A stretch of DNA of 64,000 nucleotides from Kitasatospora sp. NBC_01266 (lineage in GTDB: Bacteria > Actinomycetota > Actinomycetes > Streptomycetales > Streptomycetaceae), in assembly GCF_036242395.1 (NCBI RefSeq), contig NZ_CP108458.1, forward strand, positions 2,232,001 through 2,296,000, written 5' to 3'. The translations under genes and the position numbers were made by a program. Below are positions 17,209 to 28,123 of this stretch, piece after piece; positions within the stretch are counted from its first letter, which is position 1; every line of letters starts with the position of its first letter. Below the pieces are notes generated by a model that did not search any database, was not told the origin of the DNA, and saw only the letters and a program-made list of their open reading frames with translations.

Positions 17209-18841
17209 ACGCCGGCACCATCCGGGCCCGCGCGATCACCGCTTCGGTGTCCACCCCGGCCGGCAGGGTGCCGAAGGCGTTGCCGTGGTCACCGCCCAGC
17301 CGCGAGGCGCAGAACGCGTCCGCCACCGCCTGGTCGCCGTGCCGCACCAGCAGCGCGCCCTGCAGGGTGAGCGCCATCGTCTCGACCAGTCGGCGGGTGC
17401 GGTACTCGACCTCGCCCGGGTCGCCGAGTTCCTTGCGCAGCCCGGCCACCGCCGCGTCCAGCCGGCGGTCGGCGCCCGCCACCGCGTCCAGCTCGGCGAA
17501 GTAGGCCTCCAGCGACTGCGGGCTGCGCGCCATCGCGCGCAGCGCGTCCAGCGCCGCGACGTTGCCCGAGCCCTCCCAGATCGACACCAGCGGCGCCTCG
17601 CGGTAGAGCCGGGGCATCCCGGACTCCTCGACGTAGCCGTTGCCGCCCAGGCACTCCAGCGCCTCGGCGGCGTGCGCCGGACCGCGCTTGCAGACCCAGT
17701 ACTTGGTCACCGCGAGCGCCAGCCGCTTGAACAGCGCCTCGCCCTCGTCGCCGGCCATCGCCCGGTCGGTGGCCTCGGCCAGCCGCAGCGCGACCGTGGT
17801 GGCCGCCTCCGACTCGATCGCCAGGTCGGCCAGCACATTGCGCATCAGCGGCTGGTTGACCAGCTCGGTGCCGAACGCCCGCCGGTGGGTGGCGTGCTGG
17901 ACGGCACGCTGGACGCCGAGCCGCATCCCGGCGGCGGCGCCGAGGGTGCAGTCGAGCCGGGTCATGTTGACCATCTCGATGATGGTCCGCACCCCGCGCC
18001 CCTCCTCGCCGACCAGCCAGCCGACCGCCTCCTCGTACTCCAGCTCGGCGGAGGCGTTGGAGCGGTTGCCCAGCTTCTCCTTGAGCCGCTGGATCCGCAG
18101 CGCGTTGCGCGTGCCGTCCGGCAGCACCCGGGGCAGCAGGAAGCAGCTGAGCCCGCCGGGCGCCTGGGCCAGCGTCAGGAAGACGTCCGACATCGGCGCG
18201 GAGGTGAACCACTTGTGGCCGGTCAGGTGGTAGGTGCCGTCCCCGGCCGGCAGCGCGACCGTGGTGTTGGCCCGGACGTCCGAGCCGCCCTGCTTCTCGG
18301 TCATCGACATGCCGGCGATCAGGCCGCGCTTGCCGAGCGGCTCGCGCAGCCCGAAGTCGTAGACGGTGGAGGCCAGCAGCGGCTCGAACCGCTCGGCCAG
18401 CCCCGGGGTGGCGCGCAGCGCGGGCACGGCGGCGTAGGTCATCGAGATCGGGCAGCCGTGTCCGGCCTCCACCTGGCTCCACAGGTAGAACTTGGCGGCC
18501 CGCGCGGTGTGCGCGCCCGGACGCGGGTCGCGCCAGGGGGCGGCGTGCAGGCCGTGCTCGACCGCGACGTTCATCAACTGGTGCCAGGCCGGGTGGAACT
18601 CGACCTCGTCGATCCGGTGACCGAACCGGTCGTGGGTGTGCAGCACCGGCTCGTTCTCGTTCGCCAGCCGGCCCCACTCGGCGGCCTGCTCGGTGCCGGC
18701 CAGCGCGCCCAGCTCGCGCAGCTCGGCCTCGGCCCAGCCCGCGCCGGCCCGGTGCAGCGCGGCGAGCAGGGCCGGGTCCTCGGCGAGGTTGTGCCCGTAG
18801 GGCGGCGGGACCTGGTTGGTGACCTCGTGGGTGTGCGGCAC
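17207..18841 (-). CDS. Acyl-CoA dehydrogenase family protein, AidB-like
   Basis: A flavoprotein of 544 residues, matching the length of AidB-type proteins (longer than the ~380 of ordinary acyl-CoA dehydrogenases). Signatures include GMSMTEKQGGSDVRANTT, TGHKWFTSAPMSDVFL and the C-terminal LECLGGNGYVEESGMPRLYREAP with IWEGSGNV. In E. coli AidB binds DNA and protects against alkylation; whether this protein does so is inference. The GTG at 18841 has GGGAG 7 nt upstream. A 12-bp palindrome lies 11 bp upstream. The stop codon overlaps the end of the MITE-like element, so the last residues may have been altered by insertion. Confidence 0.88.
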   Translation of the reverse strand: MPHTHEVTNQVPPPYGHNLAEDPALLAALHRAGAGWAEAELRELGALAGTEQAAEWGRLANENEPVLHTHDRFGHRIDEVEFHPAWHQLMNVAVEHGLHAAPWRDPRPGAHTARAAKFYLWSQVEAGHGCPISMTYAAVPALRATPGLAERFEPLLASTVYDFGLREPLGKRGLIAGMSMTEKQGGSDVRANTTVALPAGDGTYHLTGHKWFTSAPMSDVFLTLAQAPGGLSCFLLPRVLPDGTRNALRIQRLKEKLGNRSNASAELEYEEAVGWLVGEEGRGVRTIIEMVNMTRLDCTLGAAAGMRLGVQRAVQHATHRRAFGTELVNQPLMRNVLADLAIESEAATTVALRLAEATDRAMAGDEGEALFKRLALAVTKYWVCKRGPAHAAEALECLGGNGYVEESGMPRLYREAPLVSIWEGSGNVAALDALRAMARSPQSLEAYFAELDAVAGADRRLDAAVAGLRKELGDPGEVEYRTRRLVETMALTLQGALLVRHGDQAVADAFCASRLGGDHGNAFGTLPAGVDTEAVIARARMVPA

Positions 18842-18852
18842 GGCCTACTCCC

Positions 18853-18864
18853 TACTCATGAGTA
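18853..18864. promoter_or_regulatory. Perfect 12-bp palindrome upstream of the AidB-like gene
   Basis: TACTCATGAGTA ends 12 bases before the GTG of the AidB-like gene. Related CTACTC/GAGTAG half-sites flank it (CCTACTCCC at 18845, AGAGTAGGGG at 18879). TetR-family regulators of acyl-CoA genes often bind such TAC-N6-GTA dyads. No regulator gene is adjacent. Confidence 0.5.
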
Positions 18865-18928
18865 AGTGGACACCTACAGAGTAGGGGGTCGACCCCGCCG
18901 CGTCCCCGGTCCGACGACGCCACCAGGC

Positions 18929-18998
18929 GACGGCCGTGCGGAGACGGCCGTGCGGAGACGGCCGTGCGGAGACGGCCGTGCGGAGACGGCCGTGCGGA
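18929..18998. repeat. 14-bp tandem repeat, five perfect copies
   Basis: GACGGCCGTGCGGA is repeated five times without a mismatch, ending 11 bp before the stop of the leftward P450 gene. Each unit contains the palindrome ACGGCCGT, so the array can form several alternative small hairpins at the end of the rppA-P450 transcript. Confidence 0.95.
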
Positions 18999-19009
18999 GG
19001 CGACGGCCC

Positions 19010-20263
19010 TCACCAGGCCAGCGGCAGCTCCAGCGGGAAGCGCCAGATCGACGTGGCGTTCCAGCGCACCTGTTCGACCGGCACCGCCAGCCGCAGCTGC
19101 TCGAAGCGCTCCAGCAACGCCCCGATCGCGACCTGGAGTTCCAGCGCCGCCAGCGGGGCGCCGAGGCAGCGGTGCGCGCCCCAGCCGAAGGTCATGTGCG
19201 GCTGGGGCGGGCGGTGCGGGTCCAACTCGTCGGGCCGGTCGAACTTCGCCGGGTCCCGATTGGCCGTCAGATAGGACACGTGCACGAACTCGCCCGCCCG
19301 GATGGTCACTCCGCTCAGCGTCACGTCCTCGGTCGCCACCCGCGGGATGCCGACGCCCTTGCGGAACGGGATGAACCTCAGCAGCTCCTCCAGCACCTGC
19401 GGCAGCCGTTCGGGCCGGGCCCGCAACTCGGCGAGCAGGGCCGGGCGGGTGAGCAGCGTGTAGGCGATGTTCCCGATCTGGTAGGTCGTGGTGTCCTGGC
19501 CGGTGACCAGCAGCACCATCGCCGCGACGGCCAACTCGTCGTCGCCCAGCAGCTCGTCGCCGTCCCGGGCGGCGGCCAGGACGCTGATCAGGTCCTCGCC
19601 CGGCTGCCTGCGGCGCTGCGCCGCGAGGGTGTCGAAGTACTCGCGCAGCGCGCGCTTGGCCCGCACGGCCCGGTCCCGGCCGCCCGCCACCGTGTCCATC
19701 ATCGCCCAGGCGTGGGTGCGCAGTTGCGGCCGGTCCGGCGCCGGGATGTCCAGCAGCTCGCAGATCGTGGTGAGCGGCAGCGGCAGCGCCAGGTGCGCCA
19801 TCAGGTCCGCCGGGGAGCCGGCCGCGGCCAGCTCGTCCAGCAGGCCGTCCACCACGTGCCGGGTCCGCGCCCGCATCGCCTCGACGCGCCGCGGCGTGAA
19901 GCCCTTGGCGATCAGGCCGCGCAGCCGGGTGCTGACCGGCGGGTCCATCACGTTGATCGCCTCGGGCTGCACGATCGGCTCGGGGGTCAGCCTCGGGTAG
20001 TCCAGGCCCACCACGGCGGCCCGGCTGAACCGCCGGTCGGTGGTGACGGTGCGGACGTCGTCGTACCCGGTGACCAGCCAGGCCTCGCCGCTGCCGTAGC
20101 GCAGCCGGATCCGGGCGACGGGTTCCCCCGCCAGCAGCGTCGCGAGCGAGGGGTCGAAGTCGAGCGCGTCGGCGAAGTCGAAGGGGCAGAACCGGACTTC
20201 ACCGTCGCTTGCGGGGGTACCGGAGGGCCCGGGCACCGCGGTGCGCGGCAGGGGGGCGCTCAC
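19010..20263 (-). CDS. Cytochrome P450, RppA-associated (CYP158-like)
   Basis: A 417-residue P450. The heme-binding loop is FGWGAHRCLGAPLA (ligand Cys366), the ExxR is EELLR near 292-296 and the I-helix has VTGQDTTTYQ. It follows the type III PKS gene, and its GTG (20263) overlaps that gene's stop as GTGA. In S. coelicolor the equivalent neighbour (CYP158A2) oxidatively couples flaviolin, the autoxidation product of RppA's tetrahydroxynaphthalene. A similar dimerising role is inferred from context. A TTG at 20275 is an alternative start. Unlike CYP158A2, an I-helix Thr is present, so the chemistry may differ. Confidence 0.88.
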   Translation of the reverse strand: MSAPLPRTAVPGPSGTPASDGEVRFCPFDFADALDFDPSLATLLAGEPVARIRLRYGSGEAWLVTGYDDVRTVTTDRRFSRAAVVGLDYPRLTPEPIVQPEAINVMDPPVSTRLRGLIAKGFTPRRVEAMRARTRHVVDGLLDELAAAGSPADLMAHLALPLPLTTICELLDIPAPDRPQLRTHAWAMMDTVAGGRDRAVRAKRALREYFDTLAAQRRRQPGEDLISVLAAARDGDELLGDDELAVAAMVLLVTGQDTTTYQIGNIAYTLLTRPALLAELRARPERLPQVLEELLRFIPFRKGVGIPRVATEDVTLSGVTIRAGEFVHVSYLTANRDPAKFDRPDELDPHRPPQPHMTFGWGAHRCLGAPLAALELQVAIGALLERFEQLRLAVPVEQVRWNATSIWRFPLELPLAW

Positions 20264-21354
20264 TCCTCGGTCCAACGGCCCAGCGCCATCTCGGCGGTGA
20301 TCCCCGGCCCGAAGCCGGCCAGGATGCCCCGGTGGTCGGCCACCGAGCTGCCCTCGGCGAAGAGCCGGCCGAGCGCGTCCAGCACCACGGCGCTGGCGAT
20401 GTTGCCGTACTCGGTCAGCGTCGCCCGGCTGTGCCGGAACGCCTCGTCGGGTACCTCCAGGAAGCGGCCGAGGTCCGCCAGGATCCGCGGGCCGCCGGCG
20501 TGCACGAGGTAGAAGTCGAGGTCGGAGACCTTCCAGTGGTGCTGGTCGGCCAGTTCGGCGAGTGCCGGGGCGAGCGGCGCCATGGTGCCCGGGACCCGGC
20601 GGTCCAGCTGGAAGTGGAATCCGGTGGGGCGCACCGCGTAGGAGATCCAGTCCTCGGTGTGCGGGATCAGGTACGAGCCGTTGCGTTCCAGGCGGATGCC
20701 CTGGCCGCCCTCGCCGCGCAGCACCACCGCCGCCACCGCGTCCCCGAAGAGGCCGTTGGAGAGCAGCTGGCCCACCCCGAGGTCGGTGGGCTGGTAGCAG
20801 AGCGAGCAGAACTCGCAGGCGACCACCAGGGCGTTGGCGCCCGGGTAGGCGGTGCAGAAGTCGTGCGCGCGGTTGACGGCCGCACTGCCGGCCGCGCAGC
20901 CGAGCTGGGCGATCGGCAACTGCCGGGTCTGCGGGCGGAATCCCATCGTGTTGATCAGCCAGGCGGTCAGCGAGGGCATGCTGAACCCGGTGCAGGAGAC
21001 GAAGACGATCAGGTCGATCCGCTCGGCCGGTAACCCCGCGTTCTCCAGGGCCCGTTGGACCACGCGCGGCACCCGCCGCTTCGCCTCGCTGAGGAACAGC
21101 TCGTTGCGCGCCCCGAACCCGGGGTGCTCCAGCACGCGTTCGACCGGCTGGATCAGGTGGCGCTTGCGGATCCCGGTGCGGCTGATCAGCCGGAGCACCA
21201 GCTCCAGGTCCGGGTGGTCCCGGTGCAGCCGCCGCGCCAGCGACAGCGTCTCGTCCATCGTGATGACGTGTTCCGGGACCTCGGTCACCGGCCTGCAGAG
21301 CACTGCCACGAAGTCAGTTCTCCCCGCGCCTGTCGCTTTGAGCTGATCTGTCAT
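20260..21354 (-). CDS. rppA: Type III polyketide synthase, 1,3,6,8-tetrahydroxynaphthalene synthase
   Basis: Chalcone-synthase-fold homodimeric enzyme of 364 residues that condenses five malonyl-CoA into tetrahydroxynaphthalene. The catalytic triad is visible: Cys153 in AQLGCAAGSAAVNRAHDF, His285 in YLVHAGGPRIL and Asn318 in LTEYGNIASAVVLDAL. CTGFSMPSL and GLFGDAVAAVVL are typical of RppA. The ATG at 21354 has AAGG 5 nt upstream. A rare TTA codon (21031-21033, within ENAGLPAER) makes translation dependent on the bldA tRNA. The coupled P450 suggests pigment formation. A NUDIX gene diverges 53 bp away. Confidence 0.95.
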   Translation of the reverse strand: MTDQLKATGAGRTDFVAVLCRPVTEVPEHVITMDETLSLARRLHRDHPDLELVLRLISRTGIRKRHLIQPVERVLEHPGFGARNELFLSEAKRRVPRVVQRALENAGLPAERIDLIVFVSCTGFSMPSLTAWLINTMGFRPQTRQLPIAQLGCAAGSAAVNRAHDFCTAYPGANALVVACEFCSLCYQPTDLGVGQLLSNGLFGDAVAAVVLRGEGGQGIRLERNGSYLIPHTEDWISYAVRPTGFHFQLDRRVPGTMAPLAPALAELADQHHWKVSDLDFYLVHAGGPRILADLGRFLEVPDEAFRHSRATLTEYGNIASAVVLDALGRLFAEGSSVADHRGILAGFGPGITAEMALGRWTEE

Positions 21355-21407
21355 CAGTACCTTGGCACAGGCGGCACCGAGCGGCGGACCCCGACTACGA
21401 TCACCCG

Positions 21408-21959
21408 ATGACCGAAACCACCGATCTCCAGACCCCGTCCGAGGACCGCTTTCCCGCGCTGTTCGCGCCGCAGCGCTGGGAGTGGGGCGGCATCGACGCC
21501 CAGTTCGCGCTCGAGCTGCCGCCGGACGAGCTGATCACCAACATTCACCTGATCGGGTTCATCGGCGAGTCGGTCGTGCTCTGCCGGGACGCGCGCGGCC
21601 ACTGGTTCCTGCCGGGCGGCACCCGGGAGGCGGCGGAGTCGATCGACGACTGCCTGGTCCGCGAGTTGCGCGAGGAGGCGGGGGCCCGGCTGCTCGGCGA
21701 GCCGGTCTGGCTGGGCGCGCACCTGGCGGTGACCGACCGTCCCACGCCGTACAAGCCCTGGCAGCCGCACCCGCGCAAGGCCTGGCTCTGGGGCTGGGCC
21801 GAGGTGGTGCTGGACGGTGAGCCGACCAACCCGGCGGACGGCGAGCAGGTGGTGGAGGTGCGCGCGATGCCGGTGGCCGAGGCGGCCGGGCTGCTGTCGC
21901 GCGGGCGCGAGCAGTGGTGGGCCGAGCTGATCGCGCTGGCGGCGGCGCGACGGAGCTGA
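21408..21959 (+). CDS. NUDIX hydrolase
   Basis: A 183-residue pyrophosphohydrolase. The Nudix box is complete: GGTREAAESIDDCLVRELRE followed by EAG (GX5EX7REUXEE). Substrate is unknown; the preceding FLPGG is standard. A -10-like TACGAT (21396-21401) lies 6 nt before the ATG, implying a leaderless transcript divergent from rppA. It ends at a shared terminator with tex. Confidence 0.9.
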   Translation: MTETTDLQTPSEDRFPALFAPQRWEWGGIDAQFALELPPDELITNIHLIGFIGESVVLCRDARGHWFLPGGTREAAESIDDCLVRELREEAGARLLGEPVWLGAHLAVTDRPTPYKPWQPHPRKAWLWGWAEVVLDGEPTNPADGEQVVEVRAMPVAEAAGLLSRGREQWWAELIALAAARRS

Positions 21960-21969
21960 CGGAGCCGAG

Positions 21970-21997
21970 GGGGCGTGGGACCCAGGTCCCACGCCCC
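21970..21997. terminator. Shared terminator of NUDIX and tex genes
   Basis: GGGGCGTGGGACC pairs perfectly with GGTCCCACGCCCC (13 bp, minimal loop). It lies 10 bp after the NUDIX stop and 12 bp after the convergent tex stop. Confidence 0.88.
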
Positions 21998-22009
21998 GTC
22001 AGCGGGTGC

Positions 22010-24439
<2,430 letters not shown>

Positions 24440-24509
24440 GAAGCCGGTCACCTTCTCATGAGTTGCGTTGCGCGTACGCCCCGCATTCTGTCAGCTGTAC
24501 AGTCCGGCC

Positions 24510-24896
24510 ATGGATGACGCGCTGCTGGAGCAGCTGGGCCGGGGCAAGTACCTCTTGGTGACCTCGTACAAGAAGGACGGCACGGCGGTGCCCACCCCCG
24601 TCTGGGTGGTGCGGGACGGAGGCGCGCTCGGCATCTGGACGGTCGCCGACTCGTGGAAGGTCAAGCGGATCCGGCGCCGCTCCGAGGTACTGGTCGGGCC
24701 GTGCGACGTGCGCGGGCGGCCGACCGGGGCGTCCGTGCCGGCCACCGCCGAACTGCTGGACGCCGCCGGGGCCGTCCGCTACCGGCAGCTGCTGGGCCGC
24801 AAGTACGGGCTGCTGGGCCGGCTGACCCTGCTGGGCAGCCGACTGCGGCGGGGTGCCGACGGGACGGTCGGCATCCGGATCACGCTCACCCCCTGA
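24510..24896 (+). CDS. PPOX-class F420-dependent oxidoreductase
   Basis: A small split-barrel flavin/deazaflavin enzyme of 128 residues. It begins LLEQLGRGKYLLVTSYKKDG and continues TPVWVVRDGGALGIWTV, with VKRIRRRSEVLVGPCDVRG as the cofactor-phosphate strand, typical of the F420/PPOX group. The substrate is unknown. The ATG at 24510 lies 6 nt after a -10-like TACAGT (24498-24503), so the mRNA is probably leaderless; an earlier in-frame ATG at 24468 would precede that promoter. Confidence 0.85.
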   Translation: MDDALLEQLGRGKYLLVTSYKKDGTAVPTPVWVVRDGGALGIWTVADSWKVKRIRRRSEVLVGPCDVRGRPTGASVPATAELLDAAGAVRYRQLLGRKYGLLGRLTLLGSRLRRGADGTVGIRITLTP

Positions 24897-24917
24897 GCAC
24901 CTCAGCCCTTGAGCTCC

Positions 24918-26591
24918 TCAGCCCCTGAGCTCCGGGAACTGGTCGTCGCGCCACTCCTGGCCGCCGACCGGCCCCTCGGCCTCGCGGGCGCGCAGCTCGA
25001 CCCGGCGGATCTTGCCGGAGATCGTCTTCGGCAGCTCGAAGAACTCCAGCCGCCGCACCCGCAGGTAGGGCGCCAGGTTCTCGCGGGCGTGGCGCAGGAT
25101 CGCCAGCGCGGTCTCCCGGTCCGGCGCCCAGCCGGGGGCCAGCGCCACATAGGCCTTGGGCACGGCGAGCCGGGTCGGGTCGGGAGCCGGCACCACGGCG
25201 GCCTCGGCCACCGCCGGGTGCTCGATCAGCACGCTCTCCAGCTCGAACGGCGAGATCTTGTAGTCCGAGGCCTTGAACACGTCGTCGGTGCGGCCGATGT
25301 AGGTGATGTACCCGTCGGCGTCCCGGCTCGCCACGTCCCCGGTGTGGTAGTAACCGCCCGCCATCACCTGGGCGTTGCGCTCCGGGTCGGCGAGGTAGCC
25401 GGTCATCAGGTTGACCGGGCGGCGCGCCAGCTCCAGGCAGATCTCGCCCTCCTCGGCCGGCTCGCCGCTCACCGGGTCGACCAGCACCACCGGCACGCCC
25501 GGCAGCGGGCGGCCCATCGAGCCGGGCTTGACCGGCGCGCCGGGCGTGTTGCCGACCAGCAGCGTGGTCTCGGTCTGCCCGAAGCCGTCCCGGATGGTCA
25601 GCCCCCAGTGCCGCTCGATCTGCGCGATCACCTCGGGGTTGAGCGGCTCGCCGGCCGCGATCAGCTCGCGCAGCGAGCCGGGGCCACCCGACAGGTCGGC
25701 CTGGATCAGCATCCGCCACACGGTCGGCGGAGCGCAGAAGGTGGTGACCCGCGCCCGGTGCAGCTGCTCGACCAGCCGACCGGCGTCGAACCGGGTGTAG
25801 TTGAAGACGAAGATCGTCGCCTCGGCGATCCACGGCGCGAAGAAGCAGCTCCAGGCGTGCTTGGCCCAGCCGGGCGAGCTGATGTTGAGGTGGACGTCGC
25901 CCGGGCGCAGCCCGGCCCAGTACATCGTGGTCAAGTGGCCGACCGGGTAGGAGACCTGGGTGTGCTCGACCATCTTGGGACGGCTGGTGGTGCCGGAGGT
26001 GAAGTAGACCAGCAGCGGATCGGTGGGCGCGGTGGTGGCGGTGAACGGGGCCGGGTCGGCGATCCGGTACGCGTCCTCGAACGGCGTCCAGCCCTCGACC
26101 GCGCCGCCCACCACGATCCGGGTGCAGCCGGTCCCGGTGAACTTCGCCGTGTCACCGACGTTGGCCACCACGTGCCTGGCCTGGCCGCGGTCGATCCGGT
26201 CGGCCAGGTCGGCGGGGCCGAGCGCGGTGGTGGTCGGCATGATCACCGCGCCGAGCTTCAGCACCGCGAGCATCGCCTCCCACAGCTCGACCTGGTTGCC
26301 GAGCATCAGCAGCACCCGGTCCCCGGGGCCGACACCCTGCGCGGCCAGGTGGTGGGCGAGCTGGTCGGAGCGGTGCGCCAGTTCGGCGAAGCTGTACTTC
26401 GCCTCCCGGCCGTCCTCCTCCACGATCCACAGCGCGGTGCGGTCGTTGCCCCGGGCGATCACGTCGAACCAGTCGACCGCCCAGTTGAAGCGGCCTTCGA
26501 TCGCGGGCCAGGCGAACTCGGCCTGGCCGTCCTGACCCAGCAACAGGTCGCGGGCGGCACGGTAGCTCTGGGTGGCGGTGGGGTTGGTCAC
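24918..26591 (-). CDS. AMP-dependent acyl-CoA synthetase
   Basis: An ANL-superfamily ligase of 557 residues that activates a carboxylic acid as acyl-AMP and then acyl-CoA. The P-loop is VYFTSGTTSRPKMVEH, the A5 motif DGFGQTETT, the hinge/A8 region YHTGDVASRDADGYITYIGR and the catalytic Lys in PKTISGKIRR. The pattern is closest to medium-chain or aromatic acyl-CoA ligases. The GTG at 26591 has AAGGAG with good spacing. The 3' flank (24896-24930) contains short direct repeats of CCTCAGCCCnTGAGCTCC. It could feed the beta-oxidation system but is not linked to it. Confidence 0.9.
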   Translation of the reverse strand: MTNPTATQSYRAARDLLLGQDGQAEFAWPAIEGRFNWAVDWFDVIARGNDRTALWIVEEDGREAKYSFAELAHRSDQLAHHLAAQGVGPGDRVLLMLGNQVELWEAMLAVLKLGAVIMPTTTALGPADLADRIDRGQARHVVANVGDTAKFTGTGCTRIVVGGAVEGWTPFEDAYRIADPAPFTATTAPTDPLLVYFTSGTTSRPKMVEHTQVSYPVGHLTTMYWAGLRPGDVHLNISSPGWAKHAWSCFFAPWIAEATIFVFNYTRFDAGRLVEQLHRARVTTFCAPPTVWRMLIQADLSGGPGSLRELIAAGEPLNPEVIAQIERHWGLTIRDGFGQTETTLLVGNTPGAPVKPGSMGRPLPGVPVVLVDPVSGEPAEEGEICLELARRPVNLMTGYLADPERNAQVMAGGYYHTGDVASRDADGYITYIGRTDDVFKASDYKISPFELESVLIEHPAVAEAAVVPAPDPTRLAVPKAYVALAPGWAPDRETALAILRHARENLAPYLRVRRLEFFELPKTISGKIRRVELRAREAEGPVGGQEWRDDQFPELRG

Positions 26592-26681
26592 GGCGGCTCC
26601 TTGAGGGCGAGGTGCGGCTGATCATAGGGCCCCACCGGGCGGCCGTCTTGGCGAGGGCATGCCATCAAAGCCCGGCGGGGA

Positions 26682-27372
26682 TCAGCCGCCGGCCGCCGGC
26701 CCCGGCGCGGCGGACCGGACCTGCTGGGCCAGCTCGCGGACGCAGTCGCGCAGCCAGCGGTGACCCGGCTCCCCGTCCTGCCGGGGATGCCACAGCCGGC
26801 TGATCCGCAGCGGCTTGAGCCGCATGGGCAACTCGAAAGCGCAGACGCCGAGTTCCGGCCCCAACGCGGCGACCAGGCCGGCCGGCGCCACCGTCACCGC
26901 GTTGCCCGCCGCGACCATGCGCAGGGCGCCGGCGAAGTCCGGCAGCGAAGCGCTGACCGTGCGCCGCACCCCCGCTTCGGCCAGCAGCGGGTCCAGGGCC
27001 GAGCGGAGCCGACCGCTGCGCGGGACCAGCAGGTGCTCGTAGCGGGCCAGTTCGGCGCAGTCCACAGCACCGGTCGCGAGCGGGTGCGCCCGGCGAACGG
27101 CGCCGACCAGCGGCTCTCGGCGATCCCGCCGGCCTGCTCGTCGCCCAGCAGCGCCCGCGCGGCCGCCACCAGCGCGCGGACCTGCGGTCGCAGCGCCAGC
27201 GCGACCGAGGTCGGCACCAGCCCGCGCCCGGAGCGGACCAGCAGCGGGTCGCCGAACGCGCGCCGCAGCCGTCCCAGCGCGCGGCTGGCGGCGGGGACCG
27301 ACAGGTCGAGGCGGCGGGCGGCACCGGTGACGCTGCCCTCCTCCAGCAGCGCGTCCCCAGGTTCGATGGCAT
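26682..27372 (-). pseudogene. Decayed LysR-family transcriptional regulator
   Basis: Remnant of a LysR regulator in two frames. The start codon region survives (ATG at 27372, MPSNL). About eight codons are then missing before [16 protein letters not shown] and [20 protein letters not shown], the HTH. The HTH frame continues to [12 protein letters not shown] near 27120 and then breaks. The C-terminal effector domain resumes in another frame as [18 protein letters not shown] and ends HRWLRDCVRELAQQV. Roughly 50 residues of the effector domain are missing at the junction. It is divergent from the similarly broken aldolase gene, suggesting a regulator-target pair that decayed together. Confidence 0.8.
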
Positions 27373-27402
27373 CCCCCGCCGATCCCTGCCGAAGGGCCCG
27401 CC

Positions 27403-28082
27403 ATGCACGACACCGCGACGCACCAGACCGCCACCGGCCACCCCGCCGAACTCACCGCCCTGGGCAGCCGGGCGCTGGCCCTGGCCGGCCACGCGGTCAT
27501 GGTCTGGGGCCACCTGGCCGTGCGCGACCCCGACGGCAACGGCGTCTGGCTGAAGGCGCCCGGCTGGGGAGGAGATCCGGCCGGACCGCGTGCAGTTGGT
27601 CTCCTGGACCGGCGAGGTCCTGGCGGGCCACGGGGCGCCGCACCTGGAGTTCCCGATCCACACCGAGATCATGCGGGCCCGCCCGGAGGTCGGGCCTCGG
27701 TGCACACCCCCTCGGCGGCCGTGAACGCGTTCAGCGCGCTGGGCCTGCCGCTGCGCCCGCTCGGCCACGACGCCGTCGCCTTCGCCGAGCACGGGCTGCC
27801 GCGCTTCACCGCGACCGCGAACCTGGTCCGCTCCCCGGAGCTCGGCCGGGCGCCGGCCCGCGACCTGGAGCCAGCCCGGACACCGCCCACGCGGTGATGT
27901 TCGCGATCCTCCTCGAGCGGTCCTGCGCCACCCAGCTCAGCGCGCTGGCGGCCGGCACCGTTCGACACTGGACCGGCGAACGGGAGAGCCTGGAGAAGGC
28001 CTCCCTGGTGTGGGCGACGGGCCAGATCGAGGCCGGCTGGCGGTACTGGGCACGGCGCGCCGCGGCGCCCGCGACCCGGTGA
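27403..28082 (+). pseudogene. Frameshifted class II aldolase/adducin family gene
   Basis: The product is recognisable in segments: [20 protein letters not shown] and HLAVRDPDGNGVWLKAPGWG (start ATG 27403, SD GAAGGG), then a frame change near 27568. EEIRPDRVQLVSWTGEV and HLEFPIHTEIMRARPEVG follow, with a compensating 1-base loss near 27693. ASVHTPSAAVNAFSALG continues to ELGRAPARDL, and a third break near 27868 removes the expected nucleotide/metal-site loop. TAHAVMFAILLERSCATQL runs to the stop at 28082. Class II aldolases need several His residues for Zn; some remain, but the gene cannot make one continuous protein. Confidence 0.82.
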
Positions 28083-28123
28083 CCGCCCGCGCGCACCGCC
28101 CGGCACCCCCATCTGGAGCGCTC

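Noticed and set aside
18929..18998. CRISPR-like array
   Set aside because: The units are contiguous 14-mers with no spacers and no cas genes are present; it is a simple tandem repeat. The same applies to 6781-6906 and 9654-9718.
24896..24930. CCTCAGCCC/TGAGCTCC direct repeats as a terminator or mobile end
   Set aside because: The repeats are short and imperfect and do not form a convincing stem; they are more likely slippage in a GC-rich gene end.
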